From positions 2,536,001 through 2,600,000 of the forward strand of contig CP143946.1 in assembly GCA_036419695.1 (NCBI GenBank): a stretch of 64,000 bases of DNA, given 5' to 3'. The first letter of the stretch is position 1, and the number at the start of each line of letters is the position of its first letter. Below the pieces are notes generated by a model, which was not told where the DNA came from, did no database searches, and saw nothing but the letters and a program-made list of their open reading frames with translations. Positions 17,924-26,680 of this stretch are shown one piece after another. The DNA comes from [Clostridium] symbiosum (GTDB lineage: Bacteria > Bacillota > Clostridia > Lachnospirales > Lachnospiraceae). Position numbers and translations under genes: made by a program.

Positions 17924-19411
17924 ATGATGGAACTTATGAAATTGACGGCTCTTGAGCTGGGAAAAAAGATAAAAGAAAGAGAAATATCGGTGAAGGAGGC
18001 GGTAACCGCTTCTTTTGCCAGGATTCACAAATGTGAGGATACGATTCACGCCTTTGTATCCCTGAACGAGGAGAAAGCGGTGGAGGATGCAAAGGCCGTA
18101 CAGTCCCGCATAGACAGCGGAGAGCTTACGGGACCGCTGGCCGGTGTTCCGGTTGCGGTGAAAGACAATATCTGTACCGGGGGGATGAAAACCACCTGCG
18201 GTTCCAGAATGCTTTACAATTTCGTGCCCCCCTATTCGGCGGAGGCGGTCCGGAACCTGGAGAGGGCGGGGGCCGTAATCATTGGTAAAACGAATATGGA
18301 TGAATTCGCCATGGGAAGTACGACGGAAACCTCATGGTTCGGCCCGACCCTGAATCCGTGGAATGAAGCTCATGTACCGGGCGGTTCGTCAGGCGGTTCC
18401 TGTGCGGCGGTTGCCGCGGGTGAGACATTTTATGCGCTGGGTTCCGACACGGGCGGTTCCATCAGGCAGCCGAGTTCCTTCTGCGGAGTGACCGGAATGA
18501 AACCGACCTATGGGACTGTTTCGCGTTACGGCTTGATAGCTTACGGTTCGTCCCTGGATCAGATTGGTCCGGTTGCGAAAGACACCGCCGACTGTGCGGC
18601 AGTCCTGGAAGCTCTGGCCTCCCACGACACAAAAGACAGCACTTCCATCCCGAGGAAAGACTGCAATTTTCTGCAGGCGCTGACCGGTGAAGCGAAGGGA
18701 ATGAGGATCGGAATTCCTTCGGACTATCTGGGGGAGGGGTTGGACGAAAGTGTCAGGAAAGCAGTTCTTTCCGGTGCAAAAGTGTTAAAAGCCCAGGGCG
18801 CAGAGGTGGAATTTTTCAGTCTCGGCATGGTGGAGTATGCCATACCGGCTTACTATGTCATTGCATCCGCGGAAGCCAGCTCCAACCTCTCCCGGTTTGA
18901 CGGTGTAAAATACGGATACAGGACGAAAGAGTATGAGGATCTTCACGAAATGTATAAGAAAAGCCGTTCCGAGGGTTTTGGACCTGAGGTGAAACGCCGC
19001 ATTATGCTCGGTTCCTTTGTCTTAAGTTCCGGCTACTATGACGCCTACTATCTGAAAGCCCTTCGGACAAAGTCATTAATTAAACAGGCATTTGACAGGG
19101 CGTTTGAAAAATATGACGTGATACTCGGCCCGGCAGCGCCGTCCACGGCGCCTGCCGTTGGAGAGAGCCTGGGTGATCCGCTGAAAATGTATCTGGGAGA
19201 CATTTACACCGTTTCAGTCAATCTGGCCGGCCTGCCGGCTGTCAGCGTTCCCTGCGGGCTCGATGAGAAAGGCCTTCCCATTGGGCTTCAGATGATTGCA
19301 GGCTGTTTTGAGGAGAAAAAACTCTTCCGCGCCTCGTATGCTTACGAGCGGGCGAGAGGCGGGTGGGCGCTTCCGTTCTACGGCGGAAAATCAGGCAAGG
19401 AGGGGAAATAG
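17924..19411 (+). CDS. gatA: Asp/Glu-tRNA(Asn/Gln) amidotransferase subunit A
   Basis: GatA is the glutaminase of GatCAB; it releases ammonia for conversion of Asp-tRNA-Asn and Glu-tRNA-Gln to their amide forms. It belongs to the amidase signature family. The Ser-cisSer-Lys triad is visible: Lys80 in VAVKDNI, the cis-Ser in GGSSGGSCAAVAAG, and the nucleophile in DTGGSIRQPSSFCG. The 495-residue length is normal. Two adjacent ATGs (17924, 17927) follow AGGAGG at 17916-17921; spacing slightly favours the second. It ends directly against gatB. Confidence 0.97.
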   Translation: MMELMKLTALELGKKIKEREISVKEAVTASFARIHKCEDTIHAFVSLNEEKAVEDAKAVQSRIDSGELTGPLAGVPVAVKDNICTGGMKTTCGSRMLYNFVPPYSAEAVRNLERAGAVIIGKTNMDEFAMGSTTETSWFGPTLNPWNEAHVPGGSSGGSCAAVAAGETFYALGSDTGGSIRQPSSFCGVTGMKPTYGTVSRYGLIAYGSSLDQIGPVAKDTADCAAVLEALASHDTKDSTSIPRKDCNFLQALTGEAKGMRIGIPSDYLGEGLDESVRKAVLSGAKVLKAQGAEVEFFSLGMVEYAIPAYYVIASAEASSNLSRFDGVKYGYRTKEYEDLHEMYKKSRSEGFGPEVKRRIMLGSFVLSSGYYDAYYLKALRTKSLIKQAFDRAFEKYDVILGPAAPSTAPAVGESLGDPLKMYLGDIYTVSVNLAGLPAVSVPCGLDEKGLPIGLQMIAGCFEEKKLFRASYAYERARGGWALPFYGGKSGKEGK

Positions 19412-20848
19412 ATGAAAAAACAGTATGAAACCGTCATCGGACTGGAAGTCCATGTAGAACTGGCCACCAGGACGAAAATTTTCTGTGGCTGTTCCACCGC
19501 ATTTGGCGCGGCGCCGGGTACCCACACCTGTCCGGTCTGCACCGGAATGCCGGGGGCCCTGCCGGTTTTAAATAGGAAGGTTGTGGAACTGGCCATATCC
19601 GTGGGCCTTGCCGCAGGCTGTGAGATAAACCGATGCTGTAAATTTGACCGGAAGAATTATTTTTATCCCGACAATCCTCAGAACTATCAGATTTCCCAGC
19701 TCTATCTGCCAATCTGTCACGACGGCCGTCTCACGATTGAAACGGCCTCGGGAGAGAAAGAAGTCAGAATCCATGAAATCCACATGGAGGAAGACGCAGG
19801 AAAGCTGATTCATGATGAATGGGAAGAATGTTCCCTGGTGGACTATAACAGGAGCGGGGTTCCGCTGATTGAAATAGTCTCCGAGCCGGATATGAGAAAC
19901 GCGGAGGAGGTTATCGCATACCTGGATCGCCTGCGTCTTTTAATCCAGTATCTGGGCGCTTCGGACTGTAAGCTCCAGGAAGGCTCCATGAGAGCCGACG
20001 TCAACCTGTCGGTACGGGAAGCGGGAAGTGAAACCTTCGGAACGAGAACGGAAATGAAGAACTTAAACTCCTTTAAAGCGATTGCCCGTGCCATCGAGGG
20101 GGAGAAAAACCGTCAGATTGAGCTTCTGGAAGAGGGAAAGAGCGTATCCCAGGAGACGCGCAGATGGGATGACAACAAGGAGTATTCCTATGCAATGCGT
20201 TCGAAGGAAGACGCTAAAGATTACCGATATTTCCCTGATCCGGATTTGCCTCCTGTCGTGATAAGCGAAGAATGGCTTGAGGGCATCAGAAGTTCGCTTC
20301 CGGAACTGCAGCCTGAAAAGATGAAGCGCTACCAGGAGGAATACGGATTATCGGAATATGACAGCCGGATTATCACAGAATCGAGGAAGATGGCGGAGAT
20401 ATTTGAAAAGACGGCCGCTCTCTGCGGTCTGCCGAAAAAAGCGGCCAACTGGCTGATCGGCGAAACTGGCCGATTGATGAAAGAAAATGCGGTGGAGGCC
20501 GATCAGCTGTCATTTTCTCCAGGGCATCTTTCAAAACTCATCCGGATGACGGAGGCGGGAATCATTAACACCACAATCGCAAAAGAGGTCTTTGAGAAGA
20601 TATTTATGGAGGATGTGGAACCTGAATCGTATGTCAAAGAGAAGGAGCTTTTAATGGTAAATGATGACGAAGCCCTGGAACGGACGGTGGAGGAAGTCCT
20701 GGCGTCAAACCCACAGACGGTGGAGGAATACCGAAGCGGAAAAACCAAGGTGGCCGGTTTCCTGGTGGGCCGGATTATGAAACAGATGCATGGAAAAGCA
20801 AACCCTGCTAAGGTAAATGAAATTTTAGCGAAAAAATTAGAACAGTAA
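19412..20848 (+). CDS. gatB: Asp/Glu-tRNA(Asn/Gln) amidotransferase subunit B
   Basis: GatB binds the mischarged tRNA, activates the acyl group with ATP and transfers ammonia delivered by GatA. It has 478 residues. Family blocks include VIGLEVHVELAT, the zinc-site Cys residues CGCS and CPVCTGMPGALPVLN, DNPQNYQISQLY, DYNRSGVPLIEIVSEPD and QEGSMRADVNLS. The C-terminal YqeY-like tRNA-binding domain ends VGRIMKQMHGKANPAKVNEIL. The ATG directly follows the gatA stop, with AAGGAGGGG inside the gatA 3' end, so the two are translationally coupled. Confidence 0.97.
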   Translation: MKKQYETVIGLEVHVELATRTKIFCGCSTAFGAAPGTHTCPVCTGMPGALPVLNRKVVELAISVGLAAGCEINRCCKFDRKNYFYPDNPQNYQISQLYLPICHDGRLTIETASGEKEVRIHEIHMEEDAGKLIHDEWEECSLVDYNRSGVPLIEIVSEPDMRNAEEVIAYLDRLRLLIQYLGASDCKLQEGSMRADVNLSVREAGSETFGTRTEMKNLNSFKAIARAIEGEKNRQIELLEEGKSVSQETRRWDDNKEYSYAMRSKEDAKDYRYFPDPDLPPVVISEEWLEGIRSSLPELQPEKMKRYQEEYGLSEYDSRIITESRKMAEIFEKTAALCGLPKKAANWLIGETGRLMKENAVEADQLSFSPGHLSKLIRMTEAGIINTTIAKEVFEKIFMEDVEPESYVKEKELLMVNDDEALERTVEEVLASNPQTVEEYRSGKTKVAGFLVGRIMKQMHGKANPAKVNEILAKKLEQ

Positions 20849-20892
20849 GAATGGCGATCCACTGAGTCTGCGTTGTTAGCCGCCACCGATCA

Positions 20893-20952
20893 AAGTTCCC
20901 CGGCCCGGGAGTGGGAATATGGCTGGTTCCCGTTACCCGGGTCAGGGGTATT
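20893..20952 (+). terminator. GC-rich hairpin after gatB
   Basis: TTCCCCGGCCCGGG and CCCGGGTCAGGGG face each other around about 25 nt. No proper T-run follows, so as an intrinsic terminator it is weak; it may act as an RNA 3' end structure. Confidence 0.35.
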
Positions 20953-20978
20953 TATGGAATAAATATTTTTTCATATGC

Positions 20979-21007
20979 TTGACAAAAGATGGAAAAAAGT
21001 GTAATAT
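20979..21007 (+). promoter_or_regulatory. Sigma-A promoter of rubrerythrin gene
   Basis: TTGACA at 20979-20984, a 17-bp spacer and TAATAT at 21002-21007, about 50 bp before the ATG. No PerR box is evident. Confidence 0.78.
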
Positions 21008-21059
21008 AAAAACAGGAATAATTCCTAGAATCATAAAAGGACGTAGGAGGAATAAAAGA

Positions 21060-21593
21060 ATGGAATTAAAAGGAAGCAGAACAGAACAGAACCTGATGAC
21101 AGCATTTGCAGGAGAATCACAGGCAAGAAATAAATACACATATTTCGCAAGCGCTGCGAAAAAAGAAGGATTTGAGCAGATCGCAGCAATCTTTGAGAAC
21201 ACTGCAAACAATGAAAAAGAGCATGCAAAAATGTGGTTCAAAGAGTTAAAGGGAATCGGAACAACCGCAGAGAACCTGAAAGCGGCTGCTGAGGGTGAGA
21301 ACTATGAGTGGACCGATATGTATGCAGAATTTGCAAAGGTAGCTGAGGAAGAGGGCTTTAAAGAGCTGGCAGCTAAATTTGCAGCAGTTGCAGCTATTGA
21401 GAAGACACATGAAGAGAGATACTTAAAGCTCTTAAATAATGTAGAGATGCAGGCTGTATTTGAGAAAACGGAAGAGACAATGTGGGAGTGCAGAAACTGC
21501 GGCCACCTTGTAATCGGAAAGAAAGCTCCAACCGTATGTCCGGTATGTGCACATCCACAGAGCTACTTTGAAGTTAGAAAAGAAAACTATTAA
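21060..21593 (+). CDS. rbr: Rubrerythrin
   Basis: Rubrerythrin is a cytoplasmic non-haem di-iron peroxidase that removes hydrogen peroxide in anaerobes. The 177-residue protein has the ferritin-like four-helix domain, with Glu and His ligands in FAGESQARNKYTYFA, NEKEHAKMWF and IEKTHEERYLKLL. A C-terminal rubredoxin domain has Cys pairs CRNCG and CPVC. The ATG at 21060 follows AGGAGG; the frame is open further upstream, but the promoter lies there. It stands alone, between its own promoter and a terminator. Confidence 0.97.
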   Translation: MELKGSRTEQNLMTAFAGESQARNKYTYFASAAKKEGFEQIAAIFENTANNEKEHAKMWFKELKGIGTTAENLKAAAEGENYEWTDMYAEFAKVAEEEGFKELAAKFAAVAAIEKTHEERYLKLLNNVEMQAVFEKTEETMWECRNCGHLVIGKKAPTVCPVCAHPQSYFEVRKENY

Positions 21594-21690
21594 TTTACGG
21601 CCGGCCCAAGGGAGTAAAATCAGGGAGAGAGATTTGATACATAATGCTGAAAAGCGGACCTTGAAGACCCTTTGACGGAGTGAATTTAAG

Positions 21691-21734
21691 AAACAGGACG
21701 GTTCCCGGTAAATGACGGAGCCGTCCTGTTTTTC
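21691..21734. terminator. Bidirectional terminator between rbr and rarA
   Basis: AAACAGGACGG (21691-21701) pairs with CCGTCCTGTTT (21721-21731), followed by T on the plus strand and with A before it, so it can serve convergent rbr and rarA. Confidence 0.85.
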
Positions 21735-21745
21735 TAGTGAGATCA

Positions 21746-23086
21746 TTAGTGCTCCTGAGAAGCAGGATGCTCCCTGCGCCATTTTTTAATCGCCTCCAGA
21801 CGCTCACGGACGGGAGCCTCCGCACCAGCAGTCCCGGGCTGATAATAGGATCGTCCCTTAAGCGATTTGGGAAGGCAGTCCATAGCGGCAATTTTGTCTT
21901 CCGTATCATGGGCATAGACATAACCCTCCCCATAATGCAGTTCCGCCATCAGGCCGGTGGGAGCGTTCCTGATCTGCAGGGGGACCGGTTCCGCCATCAT
22001 GTTCTGGGCGTCTTCCTTAGCCGTCTCGTAAGCCCGGTAGATGGAATTCGATTTGGGAGCCATCGCCAGGTAAACGACGGCCTGTGTCAAATTCAACGTG
22101 CATTCCGGCATTCCGATAAAGTGGGATGCCTGATAGGCAGCAACCACGAGCGGCAGGGCATTTGGATCCGCGATTCCGATATCTTCACTGGCAAAACGGA
22201 TCAGCCTTCTTGCCACATAGAGAGGATCTTCCCCTGCCTCCAGCATCCTGGCGAGCCAGTAGACGGCGGCGTCTGGATCGCTGTTGCGCATGGATTTGTG
22301 CAGGGCGGAGATCAGGTTATAGTGCTCCTCACCCTTTTTATCATAGAGCAGGGATTTCTTACTAATGCACTGTTCCAGGGCCTGGTCGGTGACGGTGATA
22401 GTGCCGGAGCGGTCAAGCTCTCCGTTGAGGACGGCCATTTCCAGGGTATTTAGCGCGGTGCGCGCGTCCCCGTTGGCAAAATTGGCAATCAGGGACAGCT
22501 GATCCTCACTGATCACGACATGCTGGTTTCCAAATCCTTTGGGAGACTTCATCACGTTCGTGAGCAGTTCCAGTAAATCTTCCGATGTCAGGGCCTTCAG
22601 CACGAATACTTTGCATCTGGACAGAAGAGCGGAATTGATCTCAAAGGAGGGATTTTCCGTCGTGGCGCCGATCAGGATGATACTTCCCTTTTCCACATAG
22701 GGGAGGAACGCGTCCTGCTGAGCCTTATTAAAACGGTGGATCTCGTCCACAAAGAGAATCGTCCTGATTCCCATGATGCGGTTCTTCTCGGCCTGTTCCA
22801 TCACGGTTTTAATCTCTTTAATGCCGCTTGTAACGGCGGAAAAATCAATAAAAGACGACTGGGTCTTACCCGCAATAATCCGGGCCAGGGTAGTCTTGCC
22901 GACACCGGGAGGCCCCCAGAAAATCATGGAAGTAACCTGATCCTTCTCGATTAAATTGCGCAGTACTTTACCTCGGCCAATCAGATGTTGCTGACCCACA
23001 AACCCTTCCAGCGTATCGGGACGGATGCGGCTGGCAAGAGGGGATGTGGTTTCGCGGTTGTCAAAGAGTGAAAGCTGTTCCAGCAT
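21746..23086 (-). CDS. rarA: Replication-associated recombination protein RarA (MgsA)
   Basis: RarA is a AAA+ ATPase related to clamp loaders that acts at stalled replication forks. It has 446 residues. Walker A is GPPGVGKTTLARIIAG, Walker B ILFVDEIHRFNKAQQDAFLP, sensor 1 IGATTENPSFEIN, and the sensor-2 and tetramerisation region AVYWLARMLEAGEDPLYVARRLIRFASEDIG follows. The ATG at 23086 on the minus strand is preceded by AAGGAGG. It is monocistronic and convergent with rbr. Confidence 0.96.
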   Translation of the reverse strand: MLEQLSLFDNRETTSPLASRIRPDTLEGFVGQQHLIGRGKVLRNLIEKDQVTSMIFWGPPGVGKTTLARIIAGKTQSSFIDFSAVTSGIKEIKTVMEQAEKNRIMGIRTILFVDEIHRFNKAQQDAFLPYVEKGSIILIGATTENPSFEINSALLSRCKVFVLKALTSEDLLELLTNVMKSPKGFGNQHVVISEDQLSLIANFANGDARTALNTLEMAVLNGELDRSGTITVTDQALEQCISKKSLLYDKKGEEHYNLISALHKSMRNSDPDAAVYWLARMLEAGEDPLYVARRLIRFASEDIGIADPNALPLVVAAYQASHFIGMPECTLNLTQAVVYLAMAPKSNSIYRAYETAKEDAQNMMAEPVPLQIRNAPTGLMAELHYGEGYVYAHDTEDKIAAMDCLPKSLKGRSYYQPGTAGAEAPVRERLEAIKKWRREHPASQEH

Positions 23087-23472
23087 GGGAGAACCTCCTT
23101 CTCAAAAAGCATGATTATAAGGTGTATTTTAAGTTTATGAATGCTCTTGGTTTGTCTGAGTATCATCATACCACATATTTGGAAGAAAAGGAACATACAT
23201 TCGATGGGAAGATGGCTATACTGTTTACAGCTAAATGCGGTGTGAACAGTAGTAACAGTTCAGACAGGATGAACTGTTACGGACAGTAACGGTAGGAGGC
23301 TGCCTCCAGTATAAGATATTTTGCTTTTTTTCACGGAATATGGTAATGTAGGATGTACGGTAATATTCGAGGGAAAGGATACAGGCGTGGGCAGGGAGAA
23401 GTGAATCCGGCGTCATGAAACTGCGAACCATAACATTAAAAACCAGTCCCATGGTCTTTTCGAAAAAAAAGG
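23087..23472. other. Non-coding gap between divergent rarA and the met operon
   Basis: This stretch of about 390 bp holds the divergent upstream regions. I see no convincing gene. The sequence TTACAGCTAAATGCGGTGTGAACAG...GAACTGTTACGGACAGTAAC contains short inverted pieces (CTGTTACGGACAGTAAC) but no clear structure. Confidence 0.4.
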
Positions 23473-23501
23473 TTGACAAACCGGGAAAAATGCAATAATA
23501 T
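23473..23501 (+). promoter_or_regulatory. Sigma-A promoter of the methionine transport operon
   Basis: TTGACA at 23473-23478, a 17-bp spacer and TAATAT at 23496-23501, just upstream of the T-box leader. Confidence 0.78.
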
Positions 23502-23507
23502 AGTCGC

Positions 23508-23823
23508 AAGTTGATAAATTGATTACCAGCAAAGACGTAGAAGAGAAGAGTAGTAAGCGGATGCTTTTACAGAGAGTTCCCGGACGCTGAGAGGGAGCAG
23601 AGATAGGCTTATGAAGATGGTCTCAGAGTTGCATGATCGAATATTTTAGATCATGACGGGATGCGCCCGTTACAGCGATAGAGTATAAGCCGGGACACAG
23701 GCCATGGAGACGATGGATGTGCGGCCGTACTTGAAAAGGTCTGGATGCGTGAGCATCAGACGAAGTTAGGTGGTACCACGAAGCGACAGCTTTCGTCCTA
23801 ATACAGGGCGGGAGCTTTTTTTG
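23508..23823 (+). promoter_or_regulatory. Methionine-type T-box riboswitch leader
   Basis: The T-box core AGGTGGTACCACG is at 23768-23780. The terminator AGCTTTCGTCC (23788-23798) pairs over 11 positions with GGGCGGGAGCT (23806-23816) and is followed by seven T. In stem I, TAAGC pairs with GCTTA, leaving TGAAGATGG (about 23612-23620) in the specifier loop; ATG at 23617-23619, followed by a purine, is the likely specifier, so the sensor is uncharged tRNA-Met. A nearby ATG at 23611 would give the same amino acid. The genes it controls, metNIQ, agree with this. Confidence 0.88.
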
Positions 23824-23892
23824 TTGCATATGAAAGTTTTTATACCCGCTATGCGGCCGCGCTCGGCGCAGAAAGTGAAAGGAGCAGTCAGA

Positions 23893-24912
23893 ATGATTAA
23901 GTTGGAACAGGTGAGCAAGACATTTGATACCATCCATGCTGTGAAAAACGTAAATCTGGAGATACAGGACGGTGAAATTTTTGGTATTATAGGTTTTTCG
24001 GGGGCAGGCAAGTCTACGTTAGTCAGATGCATTAATCTGCTGGAGCGGCCGACGACGGGGCGCGTGCTGATTGACGATGTGGATTTGATGAGCCTGGATG
24101 AGAAGAAATTGAGGGAAGTCAGGAAAAAGATCGGCATGATTTTCCAGCACTTCAACCTGATGCGTTCCAGGACGGTTTACCAGAATATCGAGTTTCCTCT
24201 TAAGAAAACGAAGATGACAAAGGCGGAGAGGGAAGAAAAGATAGCGTCTCTTCTGGAACTGGTGGGGCTGACCGATAAGAGGGATGCCTATCCGTCGCAG
24301 CTCTCGGGCGGACAGAAGCAGAGGGTTGCCATCGCAAGGTCCCTGGCCAACGACCCGAACGTGCTTCTCTGCGATGAGGCCACCAGCGCCCTGGATCCCC
24401 AGACCACACAGTCCATCCTTAAGCTTCTCAAAAAGGTAAATGAAGAGATGGGAATTACCATTGTCCTGATTACCCACGAGATGGCGGTTGTGAAGGATAT
24501 CTGCGACAGGGTCGCCATTATGGAAGAGGGAGCCGTGGTTGAGTCGGGTAATACGGTGGATGTATTCAGCCATCCACAGGTCAGAATCACCAGGGACTTT
24601 ATCGACACGGCAAGCAATATCAGAAAAATCTACGATTTGATTGAAGACAAGAATGAACTGACGGAAATCGGCGCCGGGGACAGGATGCTTCTGTTCACCT
24701 ACTCGGGCACCAACGCAGGAGAGCCGCTCATTTCCTATCTGGCAAAGGCCTTCGACATCAGAGCCAATATTATTTTCGGAAATATTGATTTCCTGAAGGG
24801 GAAACCCCTCGGCAAGCTGGTGGTAACACTGAGCGGGGAGCCGGATCAGATGGCGGCTGCAATGGAATACATAAACTCACTTGGAGTGGAAGTGGAGGTA
24901 ATTAAAGAATGA
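23893..24912 (+). CDS. metN: Methionine ABC importer ATP-binding protein
   Basis: The ATPase of a D/L-methionine importer. From ATG 23893, behind AAAGGAG, it has 339 residues; the upstream open frame covers the T-box terminator and is not coding. Walker A is GFSGAGKST, the signature LSGGQKQRVAIARSL and Walker B VLLCDEATSALDP. The C-terminal part (about residues 260-339) is the NIL/ACT-like domain that binds methionine for feedback inhibition in this family. The last codons overlap metI (ATGA). Confidence 0.96.
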   Translation: MIKLEQVSKTFDTIHAVKNVNLEIQDGEIFGIIGFSGAGKSTLVRCINLLERPTTGRVLIDDVDLMSLDEKKLREVRKKIGMIFQHFNLMRSRTVYQNIEFPLKKTKMTKAEREEKIASLLELVGLTDKRDAYPSQLSGGQKQRVAIARSLANDPNVLLCDEATSALDPQTTQSILKLLKKVNEEMGITIVLITHEMAVVKDICDRVAIMEEGAVVESGNTVDVFSHPQVRITRDFIDTASNIRKIYDLIEDKNELTEIGAGDRMLLFTYSGTNAGEPLISYLAKAFDIRANIIFGNIDFLKGKPLGKLVVTLSGEPDQMAAAMEYINSLGVEVEVIKE

Positions 24913-25586
24913 GTATATTATACACCTTAGCGCCGAACCTGGAACGTCTGGGCGGAGAGCTTGTAAAATGTATCGGACAGACCTTTAAGATGCTCCTGAT
25001 TTCAGGTACCATCGCATTTTTCTTCGGACTGTTCTTCGGAGTCCTCCTGATTGTTACAAAGAGGGGCGGAATCCTGCAGAACGTGGTAATTTATAATTTT
25101 CTCGATAAAGCGGTTGATATTATCCGTTCGATTCCTTTCATTATTCTTATGGTACTGCTGATTCCGGTCAGCCGGGCCATCGTCGGAACGGGTTCCGGCG
25201 TTACCGGTTCCTATGTGGCATTGATTGCGGGTACGGTTCCTTTCTTTGCAAGACAGATTGAATCGGTTCTTGCAGACCTGGACGGCGGACTGATTGAGGC
25301 CAGCGAGGCGATGGGATTTTCACCGGTGGAGATTATCTTCGGCGTTTATTTAAAGGAGAGTATCCCCGGCATCACCCGCGTGACGATGATTACCTTTGTC
25401 AGCCTGATCGGCATCACGGCCATGGCCGGTGCGATCGGAGCCGGAGGACTGGGAGATTTCGCTATCCGCTATGGCTATCAGATGGGCTACCGGGATATGA
25501 TTTGGGCTACGGTAATTATTATCCTCTTAATTATCAGTGCAATTCAGTTTATCGGCAATGTGATTATCAGGAAAACGACACATTAA
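24909..25586 (+). CDS. metI: Methionine ABC importer permease
   Basis: A 225-residue membrane permease of the MetI family with five or six hydrophobic helices. It has the EAA-type loop that contacts the ATPase (EASEAMGFSPVEIIFGVYLKESIPGI) and typical RSIPFIILMVLLIP and TAMAGAIGAGGLGDFAIRYGYQ segments. Its ATG overlaps the metN stop by 4 bp, indicating translational coupling. Confidence 0.97.
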   Translation: MSILYTLAPNLERLGGELVKCIGQTFKMLLISGTIAFFFGLFFGVLLIVTKRGGILQNVVIYNFLDKAVDIIRSIPFIILMVLLIPVSRAIVGTGSGVTGSYVALIAGTVPFFARQIESVLADLDGGLIEASEAMGFSPVEIIFGVYLKESIPGITRVTMITFVSLIGITAMAGAIGAGGLGDFAIRYGYQMGYRDMIWATVIIILLIISAIQFIGNVIIRKTTH

Positions 25587-25701
25587 GTAATGACGAAAGC
25601 GGCTGTTCAGGGAACCGTACTGCGTGAAGCGGCACCTGGGAAAGAACTGGATAGTTACTATATAAATATATTTAAAAGAGAAGAAAAAGGAGAGAGAAAT
25701 T

Positions 25702-26634
25702 ATGAAAAAGACATTCAAAACATCATGGAAAAAAGCAGCAGCAGTAACCCTGGCGGCAGTGACGGCGCTCACACTTTTCGGATGTGGATCGGGAAGCGGC
25801 AGCACACCGGCCGCAACGGCGGCAGCCGGGGAGACGGCCGGCGAAGCGGCAAAGGAAACAGCCAAGGAAACGGCGGAAGTGACCACAGTAAAAGTCGGCG
25901 TAGTCGGAGAGTACAATGCACAGTGGGATACAATCAACGAGCTTCTGAAGGATGACGGCATTCAGGTGGAACTGATGAAATTTACCGATTATGCAGCTCC
26001 AAACCGCGCATTAAATGACGGGGAGATCGACCTGAACGCATTCCAGCATAAGGCATTTCTGGCAAATGATGTGGCTCAGAAGGGATATGACATCGTAGAT
26101 ATCGGAGATACCATTATTGCTCCGCTTTCCATCTATAATAATAAGAAGAAAATCTCCTCCATTGATGAGATTAAGGACGGCGATGTGATTGCCATCCCAA
26201 GCGATCTGACAAACGGAGGCCGCGCCCTCAAACTGCTGGAAGAGGCAGGTTTCATCGTATGCGATCCGGAAAAAGGATTTGTACCGACAAAAGCCGATAT
26301 TACAGAGTACAAGGTAAAGATCGATATCAAAGAGGCTGAGTCCGCAACACTGGCTAATATTCTTCCTGACTGCGCAGCGGCCATTATCAACGGCGGAAAC
26401 GCATTTACGGCAGGACTTAATCCGATCGAAGACACAATTTACACCGAAAATGTAGATAAGACAACCAACGAGGCGGTTCCTCAGTTAATCAACGTAATCG
26501 TTGCCCGCACCGCCGATAAGGACAATGAAGTTTATAAGAAAATTGTAGACGCTTACCATACGGCAGAAGTTAAGAAGACGATTGAAGATGCATACCAGGG
26601 TGCTTTCATCTGCGCATGGGATGATGCGGAATAA
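25702..26634 (+). CDS. metQ: Methionine-binding lipoprotein
   Basis: The 310-residue substrate-binding lipoprotein of the NlpA/MetQ family. The signal peptide KTSWKKAAAVTLAAVTALT ends in a lipobox (LFGC), so the mature protein is lipid-anchored at about Cys28. A low-complexity Ala/Glu/Thr linker follows, then the VKVGVVGEYNAQWDTINELL opening of the binding domain and the conserved NAFQHKAFLAND and ALNDGEIDLNAFQ. The 115-bp gap after metI holds only an AAGGAGAGAG ribosome site. Confidence 0.96.
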   Translation: MKKTFKTSWKKAAAVTLAAVTALTLFGCGSGSGSTPAATAAAGETAGEAAKETAKETAEVTTVKVGVVGEYNAQWDTINELLKDDGIQVELMKFTDYAAPNRALNDGEIDLNAFQHKAFLANDVAQKGYDIVDIGDTIIAPLSIYNNKKKISSIDEIKDGDVIAIPSDLTNGGRALKLLEEAGFIVCDPEKGFVPTKADITEYKVKIDIKEAESATLANILPDCAAAIINGGNAFTAGLNPIEDTIYTENVDKTTNEAVPQLINVIVARTADKDNEVYKKIVDAYHTAEVKKTIEDAYQGAFICAWDDAE

Positions 26635-26680
26635 ATAATAAGGAAAAGGTGCGCCAAAGCCGGCACGGATGGAGGGTAAA